DNA of 64,000 bases, taken from positions 1,178,001 to 1,242,000 of the forward strand of contig OZ245751.1 in NCBI GenBank assembly GCA_965227445.1, in the 5' to 3' direction. Under the pieces are notes generated by a model. It was given only the letters and a program-made list of their open reading frames with translations, was not told the DNA's origin and ran no database searches. Each line of letters begins with the position of its first letter. Positions within the stretch are counted from its first letter, which is position 1. The position numbers and the translations under genes are program-made. Below, one piece after another: positions 25,059-35,021 of this stretch. The DNA is from DT-110 sp030148525. Lineage in GTDB: Bacteria > Bacteroidota > Bacteroidia > Chitinophagales > Saprospiraceae.

Positions 25059-28000
25059 ATGGATTTAACAGATAAAATTGTCAAAGGACTTATACCTGGA
25101 GAGCCAGTTAAAATATTATCCCTGCAGTCTATGGGGGATCAAGTCGCGGTTAGGTATATGGGTGTTAATTCCCAACGAGTGAATAACGTAGTCTGCTCGG
25201 CTGATCAGATAGCTGCCTTAGAGGTTGTTTCTCAGGATGGTACCTTCAGTTTTGATGGTGACCCCGAACGGTTTAAGCTTTTTGCGGAAGCAGAACGCAT
25301 CCATTCTGCCTACCAGTTTGATCCGCTATTTGCCGTGAATTGCAGCATTATTGATCCGCTGCCCCACCAGGTGGAAGCCGTATACCGCTACTTGCTTCCT
25401 TTGCCCCAGATCCGGTTTTTATTGGCGGACGATACGGGTGCCGGAAAAACTATTATGGCCGGACTCCTACTCAAAGAGTTGATGATGCGGGGTTTTGTGG
25501 AACGAATCCTGATCATTACCCCGGGCGGACTCACCAAGCAGTGGCAAGAGGATGAATTGGGCCTTAAATTCAATATCCCTTTCCGGCTGGCCAATCGGGC
25601 AGCATTCAATTCAGAGCCAAATATCTTTTCCAATGCGAACCGCATTGTAACCTCCATTGACTTTATCCGCAACGAAGATGTGCTGAATGTACTTCAGGGA
25701 ACACAGTGGGACATGGTCATCGTGGATGAGGCTCATAAGTTGTCAGCCTACGAATATGGCTCCCGGCGCTATGTCTCTAAGCGCTACGATGCCGTACACA
25801 AACTGGCTAAACAAACAGAACATCTTCTCTTGCTGACCGCCACGCCCCACCGGGGACGGCGTGATACCTTCCGCAATCTTCTACAACTGCTCGATGAGGA
25901 TATTTTCTCCTCGGATACTATGGTCAATGATCGGATCAATGAACTGCAGAAAACGGGAACCAATAAGTTTTTCATCCGCCGCCTCAAGGAGCAAATGAAG
26001 GATTGGGATAATCAACCGCTATTTAAAAAGCGGACGACCCAAACGATCAAGTACGAGCTGACTAAAGAAGAAAAACGACTGTACAACCGGGTTACGGATT
26101 ACCTTACGAAAAAGAAGGAGGAGGCCCGACTCGCCTCAAACATCCATGTATCGCTGGCACTCATGGTCATGCAACGGCGTTTAGCCAGCTCGATCCGGGC
26201 GATTATGCTTACGCTAAAAAAACGATACGAAGCCCTGAACGGGGTCGTAGAAATTATCCGTTCGAATCCAACCCTTTGGAAACAACGGCATAAACTGGAA
26301 GATTTTGATGTAAAAAACCTGGATGATTTCGACGAGTTAGAAGATGACGAACGGGACGACCTGGAAAACATCATGCAGGACCCCCGAAAGTTCAAATTGT
26401 TCACCACGGCCAAGACCATTCAGGATCTCAAGGAAGAAGCCGAACAGGTAAAACAGTTATACGAAATGGCGCACAGCCTGCACCGGCAGCAACAGGAAGA
26501 GCAGAAGTTTCGAAAACTAAAAGAAGTACTGACCAATAAGAAGATTTTCGACAGCAACGAAAAGCTGGTCATCTTTACCGAACACAAGGACACCCTGGAC
26601 TACCTGGAAGAGCGTCTGGGGATACACGGTGGCTTCGAAGTAGCCACCATCCACGGCGGGAAATCCGTGGACGAACGGCGTCGCGCCCAGCATCATTTCC
26701 GGAACCAAGCCCAAATCCTCATTGCTACTGATGCCGCAGGTGAGGGGATCAACCTGCAATTTTGCCGGTACCTGATCAATTGGGATATTCCCTGGAATCC
26801 CAATCGCTTGGAGCAGCGTATGGGGCGGATACATCGCTACGGTCAAGAGAGTGATGTGCTGGTATTCAACCTGGTAGCGGCAAATACCCGGGAGGGTAAG
26901 GTGTTAAAGAAGCTACTGGATAAACTCGATATTATTCGTGATCAAATGGGCGATGACCGGGTGTATGATGTCATTTCTGATGTGTTCGAGGACGTCAGTC
27001 TGGACCAGGTCATGGATGCCGTCATGAATCATCGGCATACCAAGTTTTCCGAGCGACTGGATGAGGATGATACCTCCTTTATGGAAAAGGTAAAAGAAAA
27101 GATCACAGAGCAAAAGGAGAAACTGGGGCATACCGATATCGACTATTCGGATGCGCGTATTTTGCGAAATGACTCACTGGAGAAACGACTACAGCCTTAC
27201 TTCATTCAGGAGTTTTTTAAAAAGGCATTTGCCAGTCTGGAGGGTAGGTACGAGGCGGTATCCGATCATGTGTTTCGCATTACCCGGATGCCGGCGGAAA
27301 TTAAGAAGGTGTTAAAGGACCAATTCAATATCGGTACCGATCTGCGAGACATTCTTTTCTGCTTCGATAAGGATGTTTTTCTGGACCAACAGCAAGCTGC
27401 TTCCCTTGGTAATCTGCATTACATCAACCCAGGAAACCCTGTTTTTGATGCGCTGATCCAGGTGTGCCGGGAGGCATTCCGGGAAGATATGCTGAAGGGC
27501 ACGGTGCTCATTTCGGCCGAGGATCCCGAACCGTACTACGCTTACTTCGTAAAATCACAGATTGTCGACCAACGACCTACCCGACAGGTGGAGAATGTTG
27601 CCGACGAAGAGATGGCAGTGGTGCTGCACGACGGGAAGGATTTTGAGGCGATCTCGGCGGGAGCTTTAATTGACCTGTTCCCGCCCAACGCTTTTGCGCG
27701 AAAGGTAGAACCGCCAGATCCCATTGAAGAGGAGGCGGTGAAGGCCTGGGCTTTCCAGAAAATCACCACCCCGCAGATGCAGCGCACTGCGCAGCGTATT
27801 GCGGAAGATATGGAGGCCCGAAAAGCCTATTTACAGCGTGCCTTCGACACCCTCATCATGGACCTGAATAGTGAGATCAATGACCTGCAGGGCAAGATCC
27901 TACAGGGAAATAAGAAGGTGGAAGAGCGGTTAGAAAAAATGATGCAATACCTGGGCACCATCCAGGAGCGTCGGGTGAAGCGTTTGGAACGCCTGGATAA

Positions 28001-28493
28001 AATGACCCAACTCAGCCAAAAGATCCCGGAAGTACTAGGTTGTGCGTATGTGATGCCCCTGTCGGACGTAGAATACGAGAATCACTACGGGATGAAGCGA
28101 GATGATGAAGTAGAAGTAATTGCCATGCGAAAAGCGCTCGAATGGGAGGCTGGCCAGGGCAGACTGGCCAGGGATGTCTCTACTCAGAATGAGGGCTACG
28201 ATATTGTCAGCGAGAATGAGCTAGGCGTCAAATACTACATTGAGGTAAAGGGGCGGGCTTCCGATGGCCATATTATGCTTTCGCAAAATGAAAAGCATAG
28301 GCTTTCACAGTTAGGCAAAAATGCCTGGTTGTACATTGTGACCCACTGCAAAACGGCCCCGGTCCTGCACCGTCTTCAGGACCCGGGGAATACCTTGCGC
28401 TTTGAGCAGATTTCTAAGGGTGTGCAATATTTACTTAAAAAAGAAGAGTGGGTACAGAAATGGGAATACCAGGAGATCGGATTGGAAAAATAA
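25059..28493 (+). CDS. SNF2-family helicase with C-terminal DUF3883 (DrmD/Hma-type)
   Basis: 1144 aa. The Swi2/Snf2 helicase core is complete: LADDTGAGKTIMAGLLL (motif I, ~122), VIVDEAHKLS (II, ~220), LLTATPHRG (III) and the second lobe with DAAGEGINLQFC and RLEQRMGRIHRYGQ (~560-600). A long helical region at ~350-480 is typical of the RapA/DrmD group. The last ~130 residues form DUF3883, a restriction-endonuclease-like domain: EGYDIVSENELGVKYYIEVKG gives the D...E-x-K pattern. It is the helicase of a helicase-methylase-ATPase trio with the next two genes and follows DruE after 29 bp on the same strand. It is expected to translocate on DNA and perhaps cut or sense it. Confidence 0.8.
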   Translation: MDLTDKIVKGLIPGEPVKILSLQSMGDQVAVRYMGVNSQRVNNVVCSADQIAALEVVSQDGTFSFDGDPERFKLFAEAERIHSAYQFDPLFAVNCSIIDPLPHQVEAVYRYLLPLPQIRFLLADDTGAGKTIMAGLLLKELMMRGFVERILIITPGGLTKQWQEDELGLKFNIPFRLANRAAFNSEPNIFSNANRIVTSIDFIRNEDVLNVLQGTQWDMVIVDEAHKLSAYEYGSRRYVSKRYDAVHKLAKQTEHLLLLTATPHRGRRDTFRNLLQLLDEDIFSSDTMVNDRINELQKTGTNKFFIRRLKEQMKDWDNQPLFKKRTTQTIKYELTKEEKRLYNRVTDYLTKKKEEARLASNIHVSLALMVMQRRLASSIRAIMLTLKKRYEALNGVVEIIRSNPTLWKQRHKLEDFDVKNLDDFDELEDDERDDLENIMQDPRKFKLFTTAKTIQDLKEEAEQVKQLYEMAHSLHRQQQEEQKFRKLKEVLTNKKIFDSNEKLVIFTEHKDTLDYLEERLGIHGGFEVATIHGGKSVDERRRAQHHFRNQAQILIATDAAGEGINLQFCRYLINWDIPWNPNRLEQRMGRIHRYGQESDVLVFNLVAANTREGKVLKKLLDKLDIIRDQMGDDRVYDVISDVFEDVSLDQVMDAVMNHRHTKFSERLDEDDTSFMEKVKEKITEQKEKLGHTDIDYSDARILRNDSLEKRLQPYFIQEFFKKAFASLEGRYEAVSDHVFRITRMPAEIKKVLKDQFNIGTDLRDILFCFDKDVFLDQQQAASLGNLHYINPGNPVFDALIQVCREAFREDMLKGTVLISAEDPEPYYAYFVKSQIVDQRPTRQVENVADEEMAVVLHDGKDFEAISAGALIDLFPPNAFARKVEPPDPIEEEAVKAWAFQKITTPQMQRTAQRIAEDMEARKAYLQRAFDTLIMDLNSEINDLQGKILQGNKKVEERLEKMMQYLGTIQERRVKRLERLDKMTQLSQKIPEVLGCAYVMPLSDVEYENHYGMKRDDEVEVIAMRKALEWEAGQGRLARDVSTQNEGYDIVSENELGVKYYIEVKGRASDGHIMLSQNEKHRLSQLGKNAWLYIVTHCKTAPVLHRLQDPGNTLRFEQISKGVQYLLKKEEWVQKWEYQEIGLEK

Positions 28494-28586
28494 GCAGCTT
28501 GACTATTTTACGATTTAATGCAGGTCCATCTACAGTAACCCTACAGAAATTCGATTACCTGCTCACGCAGGAAAGAAACGACTAAT

Positions 28587-31500
28587 ATGAACGACCAACC
28601 AATGGCAAAACGACTCATCGAAGTGGCGATGCCCGTCAAAGAAATATCGGCCGAGAGTGTCCGTGATAAATCGATCCGGCATGGGCATATATCCACCCTG
28701 CATTTATGGTGGGCCAGGCGACCGCTACCGGTATGCCGGGGCGTGGTGTTTGCCAGTCTGGTACCCGATCCGCTGGACGAGTCGTGCCCACCTGCTTTTC
28801 GGGATGCGGTGCAGTTATTGCTGAGTGGTCCGGAGTATAAACCCTATGCTGATATTCCATTTACCGCGGTGGTGGATCCCATGGAGGATAATCTTCGCAA
28901 TAGGTTGTTGATGTTCATCGGCAGCTTTTCGGCTAAGTTTTTGGAGCGGGAGCGACAAGGCAAAAAGTGCCCGCCGAAAGAACAATTGAGCGATGCCTGT
29001 CTGATCAAATGGGAAAGCCGGACCAACCACCGCGTCCTTACCCTGGCGCGCAAGCTGATCTGGGTCGCCCACAATTCAACCCTACAGCCAGATCGTACCG
29101 CTAAACAGCACCTGAGCGACTTTAACACTGGTTTTGCAAGCCTGCAGGAAGCGGAGCAGTCGCTGTACAGCCGCGCCGACCGGCATGTAGAAGGGACGGA
29201 AGTCGAAGCTTTGGAGAAAAAACTAGACGAAGCCCGGGAAGCTTTCCTGGATAAGATGCCCCGCGTCTTTGACCCCTTTGCCGGCGGAGGTGCCATTCCG
29301 CTGGAGGTGGCTCGCCTGGGGTGCCGGTCGTACGGGAATGACATCAATCCGGTGGCCCACATTATACAGAAGGGCAGCCTGGAGTTTCCCCAGCGGTTTG
29401 GCAAACCTATTCGCTATACAAGGCAGGCCTTCATAGCACAATATGGTGAAGAAGCCTTACGGCAAATCCCCCGGGAAGACCTCCTGTTTGCCGGGGGTGA
29501 TGTAAGTGGGGTATCCTTATCCAATCGTTTATCGTGGGATGTGGAGCATTACGCCCATCGCCTATTGAATATGGTTAAGGAGACCGTCGGTCACTATTAC
29601 CCCGACGGACCGGATGGGAAAACGCCCATTGCCTACTACTGGGCACGGGTAGGCACCTGTGCGAATCCTACCTGTGGGGCGGAAGTACCTTTGCTAAGGC
29701 AACTCTATCTAGCAAAAACAAAGTCGAAAAGGGTCTATTTAAAGCCAATACTCAATGGTAAAGAAATCGAGTTTTCAATTGAAAAAGGTGAATCGGGTCA
29801 TGAAGGATGGATGGAGAGGGCTAATCTCAGGTGCCCTGTTTGCGGAAATGTGACTGATGTCAAAACCTTGAAAGAATCCTTTACCCAAAAACTTCCCAAA
29901 GAGAAGGTGATAGCAGTCATTGAAGATGGGAAAAGTGGAAAGGAATATCGATTGCCTTCTGAGAAGGAGAAAAAGCTAATTGAAAAAATTGAAGTTGACC
30001 GTGCCAGTTTTATTGAATCTATGGATAATGGAAATTATCGAGATCTAAAACTTCCGAAATGGGGTTTTTCATATTGGCATGAAATGTTCAACAACCGCCA
30101 ACTCCTCACCCTCCAGACTTTTGTGGATAAATTACAGGAGTTGCGCTCCGAATTAGACTGGATGCCCGAGGCTTACCGTAAAGCGGTGGTTACGTACTTG
30201 GCGATTTGGGTGGATCGGATTGCTATCGCCAATACTTCCTTTGGAAGGTGGCATGTTGGACGTGAAACCTTGGAACATCCGTTCTCACGTCAAGCAATTC
30301 CAATGGTATTTGACTACCCGGAATCCAATCCTTTTTGTGATAGTACAGGAGGAGGGAAAAATCAATTAGCTTGGATAATAAGATATCTTAATTCAGAGTC
30401 TATTAGTTCTTTACCGTCTAGTTGCATAAATGCGTCTTCTGGCGAAAAAGGCCAATTCCCAGGAAAGTTCTTGGATGCAGTCGTTACGGATCCACCATAT
30501 TATGATGCGATCGCCTACGCTGATTTATCCGATTTTTTTTACATCTGGTTGAAACGTACTATCGGAGAGGAATACCCGCTAAATTTTGCGTATCCCCAAG
30601 CGCCCAAAACAGAAGAATGCACGGCACTCAAGCATCACCATGAGGGAAATGCGGATCAGGCTTTTACACATTTCGAAGATAAGCTGAGGCAAATTTTCAC
30701 GGCTATCGAGCATCAAACCAAGGGTGTTGTTAGCATTATGTTCGCGCACCAGAGCACTCAGGCATGGACTACTTTAGTGAATTCTATACTCGGGTCAAAC
30801 ATGAATATTACCAGCAGCTGGCCATTTGATTCTGAAATGGGTAGTAGAATGATTGCTATTGAAAAGGCAGCATTAGCCTCTTCAGTGACTGTTTCCTGCC
30901 GGCCTACTGTCCGAAAAGGATATGGTGATTTTAAGAAAGTCCGTGAAACCATTTTATCCCGCGTCAAAAAAGAAGTAGACCTCTTGTACAACTACGGCTT
31001 CCGTGGAGCGGACCTACTTACGGCCTGCTTTGGGCAGGCCGTAAGTGAATTTGGGCAGTATAAGGCCGTGGAAAAAGCCAGTGGTGATCGCGTCTCGGTG
31101 GCCGAATTGCTGGAGATGGCCCGGGAAGCGGCCTTCAACGCCATCGTGAGCGATATCGATACGGACGATGTGACCCGCTTCTACATTGGCTGGTTGAACC
31201 TGTTCAGTTTCACCAAAACGGAACACGATAGTGTGCGGAAGGTTACCCAAATTGGATTAGACATCGATGTAGCCGAACTGCAGCAAAAGGTCATTTTGGT
31301 CACGGACGGCAATAAACAGGTATTGGCTTCTTATCAGGACCGCGTAGCTGCCCTGCCGCGCCTGGGTATGCAGAAGCGCGGACACATCATCGATCAGGTA
31401 CACAAAGCCATGCATTTATTTGAGGCCGGTAATCGCCGGGAACTCCTGGCGTATATCGCCGGAGTAGGGGCAGCACCGGAAGGTATCTTTTGGCGGGTGC

Positions 31501-31646
31501 TGAGTGCCCTGGTGGAAGTATTGCCGGCTGGTATTGCTGATTACGAGCAAGCTACCGGGTTGCTCACCAATAAGGACAGCCTGATCCGGGACGCCAAACA
31601 AGTAGATAAAGAACAAGGCCAGCAGATGGGCCTTTTTGAAGGATAA
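28587..31646 (+). CDS. DUF1156 DNA methylase (adenine-specific type)
   Basis: 1019 aa. The N terminus (RDKSIRHGHISTLHLWWARR) is the DUF1156 signature of large defence-linked DNA methylases. The SAM-binding motif FDPFAGGGAIPLEVARLG lies at ~230 and the catalytic DPPYYDAIAYADL at ~633, in the order expected for an amino-methyltransferase with a large insertion. Two Cys pairs (CANPTCG, CPVCG) in the insertion suggest a zinc ribbon. Likely role: methylates host DNA to mark it as self in the trio with the SNF2 helicase and the DUF499 ATPase. The insertion between about 29700 and 30060 is AT-richer than the flanks, which may reflect domain shuffling. Its start is 93 bp after the helicase stop. Confidence 0.85.
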   Translation: MNDQPMAKRLIEVAMPVKEISAESVRDKSIRHGHISTLHLWWARRPLPVCRGVVFASLVPDPLDESCPPAFRDAVQLLLSGPEYKPYADIPFTAVVDPMEDNLRNRLLMFIGSFSAKFLERERQGKKCPPKEQLSDACLIKWESRTNHRVLTLARKLIWVAHNSTLQPDRTAKQHLSDFNTGFASLQEAEQSLYSRADRHVEGTEVEALEKKLDEAREAFLDKMPRVFDPFAGGGAIPLEVARLGCRSYGNDINPVAHIIQKGSLEFPQRFGKPIRYTRQAFIAQYGEEALRQIPREDLLFAGGDVSGVSLSNRLSWDVEHYAHRLLNMVKETVGHYYPDGPDGKTPIAYYWARVGTCANPTCGAEVPLLRQLYLAKTKSKRVYLKPILNGKEIEFSIEKGESGHEGWMERANLRCPVCGNVTDVKTLKESFTQKLPKEKVIAVIEDGKSGKEYRLPSEKEKKLIEKIEVDRASFIESMDNGNYRDLKLPKWGFSYWHEMFNNRQLLTLQTFVDKLQELRSELDWMPEAYRKAVVTYLAIWVDRIAIANTSFGRWHVGRETLEHPFSRQAIPMVFDYPESNPFCDSTGGGKNQLAWIIRYLNSESISSLPSSCINASSGEKGQFPGKFLDAVVTDPPYYDAIAYADLSDFFYIWLKRTIGEEYPLNFAYPQAPKTEECTALKHHHEGNADQAFTHFEDKLRQIFTAIEHQTKGVVSIMFAHQSTQAWTTLVNSILGSNMNITSSWPFDSEMGSRMIAIEKAALASSVTVSCRPTVRKGYGDFKKVRETILSRVKKEVDLLYNYGFRGADLLTACFGQAVSEFGQYKAVEKASGDRVSVAELLEMAREAAFNAIVSDIDTDDVTRFYIGWLNLFSFTKTEHDSVRKVTQIGLDIDVAELQQKVILVTDGNKQVLASYQDRVAALPRLGMQKRGHIIDQVHKAMHLFEAGNRRELLAYIAGVGAAPEGIFWRVLSALVEVLPAGIADYEQATGLLTNKDSLIRDAKQVDKEQGQQMGLFEG

Positions 31647-31660
31647 AACCAGGAACCCCC

Positions 31661-34600
31661 ATGATTAAACAACAAGAACTCAGACAGTTATTAAGCGTAG
31701 CCCTCGACCAGGGCCTGAAAGGAATACGATTGTACGTAAAAGAACGGCTATCCAGCAAATTCGGCGGCCTTTGGGATCAGGAGCTGCACGAGCTTTTGCC
31801 GGAAGGCATGCAAAAAAACTTTGAACGCACCGTATCCCAGGTAGAAGAACCGAAGGATGCCGTGGAGTTTTCACACGTATCTGTGCTCTTTACCCGCCGC
31901 CGGGATCTATTCAAAGATGAATGGGGCCGCAACGTCTATAATGTATCGGCCTGGCTTAATGAGATCAATGATGTACGGAATAAATTTGCCCATAGCGCGG
32001 ATGTAGAGGAAGAGGATGCCCTGCGGGCAGTTAAGAACCTGATTCTCTTTTTTCGTCACGCTGAGATGCCCGAGTGGGAGCAAAAAGTAGAAGAAGTACA
32101 CAATGACCTGCAATGGAAAATGCTCTCCGATGAATTTCGCAAAAAGATCGAAGCTGAACAGAAGAAGGCCAAATCCTCCGGTAAGGCGGCCTACCAGGGG
32201 CCATTGCGTGCCTGGTTCCGCAACACCATGCCTCACCTCGATATTCAGCGTGGACACCTGGATGAGTCGGTTTTTGCCGCTAACCTGGGGGATGTAGCCC
32301 GGGGGGAGGGACGAGAGGTATATCAGAACCGGGACATGTTTTTTGAGAAAACCTACTTCACCAAGGGGCTGCGTACCATTGCCCAGCGGGTAATCAAGGG
32401 ACTAAATGGAGAGGAGGATGCCGAAAACCGGGTCATCTCCCTGCAAACCGGATTCGGAGGGGGGAAGACCCACTCGCTGATTACCCTTTATCATTTGGCG
32501 AAAGCCGGAAAAAAACTGTCTACCGATAACCTGAATGTATTGAGCCTGCTGGAAGCAACGGGCATGCCAACTTTTGATTCCGCTAATGTAGCCGTATTTA
32601 CCAATGCTACGAATGACCCGGCCCAGGGTAGAAGGGTAGAGGGCATCCACCTGCAGACCATTTGGGGCGAATTAGCTTATCAACTAGGCGGGAAGGAGGG
32701 GTATGAGATTATCCGAAAAAACGACGAAAGCCTGATGGCTCCGGCCGGCCTTTTCCGTAGAGTGCTGGAAATGACCCGGCCCTGTTTGATACTGATCGAT
32801 GAGTTGGCCGATTACTGCGTAAAGGCCTCTGGTCGTAGAGTCGGTAGTTCCACCTTATCAGACCAGACGATCAGCTTCGTACAGGAATTATCGGAAGCTA
32901 TCTCACAGACACCCAACTGTGTATTGGTCGCTACTCTTCCTGCGAGTGAATCGGAGGTGGCTACCTCGCCACAGGCAGCTCAGATACTCACCAGCCTGAG
33001 TAACCGACTGAGCCGGGTCGGCAAAGATACCAAACCGGTGGAAGATGAGGAGATCTTTGAGGTCATCCGCTATCGGCTTTTCGAAGACTTAGGTGATGAC
33101 AAGGCGGTCGATGCGGTCGTTTCAGCCTACATGAACGAATACCAGGGGTTGGTAATGAATCAGGAAATACCCAGCGATGCAGCCAAGAATAGTTACCGGG
33201 ACCTGTTGCGCAAATCATATCCCTTCCATCCGGAACTGATCGATATGTTCCGGAAGCGCTGGGCCAGCAACCACGATTTTCAGCGGACAAGAGGGGTGTT
33301 GAGGTTATTGGCCTCGATCGTTTCGGATTTATGGCAGCGACAATCCTCTTTGGTCGGGAATAATGCCCTGATCCATACGTCTGATGTACATTTCGAAAAC
33401 CTCGATGCACTTAGCAGCCAATTGAAGAAGCTGTACGGCAACGGGTACGATGCTGTTATCACAGCTGACGTGGCGGGTAGCTCATCCAATGCCTTTAAGA
33501 TCGATCAGGACAAAAAAGAGTACGGCCAATACGACCTGTCGAAAGGGATAGCTGCAACCATGCTGTTGGGAACCTTTGGCAGTGCCGGCGGTAATAAAGG
33601 ATTATCAGTCCCTGAATTAAAGTTATGTACCATACGCCCCGACTCCTTTAATCACAACAGCATCAATGGGGTGCTGGATGAGATGGAAAACAGGGCCCAC
33701 TACCTTTATTACAGTAGCACGGGCGCTGGTGCTAAGCGCTATTGGTTTCACACCAAACCTAATATTAATATCCTGATCAATCAGGCGAAGAATGAGTCGA
33801 TTCAGGAAGAGCAGATACACCAGGAGATTGTAGATCGCATCAGGCAATCCACCAATCGGGTAAGCACCTTCAAGGTCGTGGTAGATCCGGATAAGGAAAT
33901 TCCTGAACAGCGATCGCCGACTTTACTCGTGTTTCACCCCCGGCATCAGGTGAACATAAGTCAGGTGAACGGGAAGGTACGGCCCCTCATTGAGCGCATT
34001 GCTACGCGTAAGGGAGATGCCGACCGGGTGTTCCGAAACACCATGCTCTTCCTGCTGTGCAGTGAGTTGGGCTATAGCGATTTGAAAAACCATATTCGGG
34101 AATACCTGGCCTGTCAGAAGGTTCGGGATGAATACCGCAGTCAACTGGAAGATGAGCAAAAATCTGATCTCCGGAGAAAGATAGAGGAGAGTAATCAGCA
34201 GAGCAGTCGTGCGCTGGTGGTAGCTTATTCGGTCGTTGCCAAGTGGAGTGACCGAACCATTCAGCATTTGCAGTTGAAAGAGTTCCGTAGCAGTCTGGAC
34301 GTTCAGATCAGCACCAATCTGATGCATCTGTTGGAGGAGGAAGAGTGGTTATTGGATAAGGTAGGCTACCGCTTGCTGGAGCGGAACAATTTACTGCCTA
34401 CTGCTGAAAAGCCCATAGCCGTAAAAAGCGTGTATGAGGCCTTCTTGCGGTACGATTCTTTTCCCATGATCACGAGTAGCGAAGCGATAAAGGAAAGTCT
34501 GGAGCGCTACTGTTTTGATGAAGAGATCGCCATTGCTAGTGGGGACGGCCAGCATTTTACAAAGTACTACCTGGGTGAACGAGCGCCCTACTTTGATGTC

Positions 34601-34981
34601 ACGGCTGAGGAGTATTACCTGGTATCGCCCGAATCGGTACCCAAGCCAGTGGAAACGCAGGAAGGGCAGCCAATGAGCACCACCGAAGGCTCATCAGGGC
34701 AACCACCTGGTGTGCAAGAACCAGCTGCCCCCCCCTTGCAAGAACCGGGCAAAGAAAGTCGTGTGGTTCCTCAGATCACCATCAGCGGCACGGTGGGACT
34801 AGCTAACTATACCCAGCTGTTCAATAGTTTCATTAATCCACTTAAGAATAATAACGTAACCATTGATATTAAGATCACCGCCATCCACACCCCCAATGCG
34901 GAGCTGACGGAGAACAGTCCGCAGTATAAGATCGCCAAGGAATCGGCGAAGCAGTTGGGGTTGGATTTTGAGGAGGGGTGA
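31661..34981 (+). CDS. DUF499 AAA ATPase with N-terminal Swt1-type HEPN domain
   Basis: 1106 aa. The first ~150 residues form a Swt1-like HEPN domain; INDVRNKFAHSADVEEEDA contains R106-x4-H111. DUF499 follows with a P-loop at ~262-272 (TGFGGGKTHSL) and a Walker B-like LILIDELADYCV at ~375. The C-terminal end (VGLANYTQLFNSFINPLKNN) is a small alpha/beta module often found in this family. It begins 14 bp after the methylase stop. In defence loci the DUF1156 methylase and DUF499 ATPase occur together with a helicase; the ATPase is thought to be the effector or translocation partner. The HEPN motif raises the possibility of RNA cleavage, which is inference. Confidence 0.8.
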   Translation: MIKQQELRQLLSVALDQGLKGIRLYVKERLSSKFGGLWDQELHELLPEGMQKNFERTVSQVEEPKDAVEFSHVSVLFTRRRDLFKDEWGRNVYNVSAWLNEINDVRNKFAHSADVEEEDALRAVKNLILFFRHAEMPEWEQKVEEVHNDLQWKMLSDEFRKKIEAEQKKAKSSGKAAYQGPLRAWFRNTMPHLDIQRGHLDESVFAANLGDVARGEGREVYQNRDMFFEKTYFTKGLRTIAQRVIKGLNGEEDAENRVISLQTGFGGGKTHSLITLYHLAKAGKKLSTDNLNVLSLLEATGMPTFDSANVAVFTNATNDPAQGRRVEGIHLQTIWGELAYQLGGKEGYEIIRKNDESLMAPAGLFRRVLEMTRPCLILIDELADYCVKASGRRVGSSTLSDQTISFVQELSEAISQTPNCVLVATLPASESEVATSPQAAQILTSLSNRLSRVGKDTKPVEDEEIFEVIRYRLFEDLGDDKAVDAVVSAYMNEYQGLVMNQEIPSDAAKNSYRDLLRKSYPFHPELIDMFRKRWASNHDFQRTRGVLRLLASIVSDLWQRQSSLVGNNALIHTSDVHFENLDALSSQLKKLYGNGYDAVITADVAGSSSNAFKIDQDKKEYGQYDLSKGIAATMLLGTFGSAGGNKGLSVPELKLCTIRPDSFNHNSINGVLDEMENRAHYLYYSSTGAGAKRYWFHTKPNINILINQAKNESIQEEQIHQEIVDRIRQSTNRVSTFKVVVDPDKEIPEQRSPTLLVFHPRHQVNISQVNGKVRPLIERIATRKGDADRVFRNTMLFLLCSELGYSDLKNHIREYLACQKVRDEYRSQLEDEQKSDLRRKIEESNQQSSRALVVAYSVVAKWSDRTIQHLQLKEFRSSLDVQISTNLMHLLEEEEWLLDKVGYRLLERNNLLPTAEKPIAVKSVYEAFLRYDSFPMITSSEAIKESLERYCFDEEIAIASGDGQHFTKYYLGERAPYFDVTAEEYYLVSPESVPKPVETQEGQPMSTTEGSSGQPPGVQEPAAPPLQEPGKESRVVPQITISGTVGLANYTQLFNSFINPLKNNNVTIDIKITAIHTPNAELTENSPQYKIAKESAKQLGLDFEEG

Positions 34982-35021
34982 GGGAGGATTGCTCAATTAT
35001 TAATTCTAAAAACCCAGAAAC

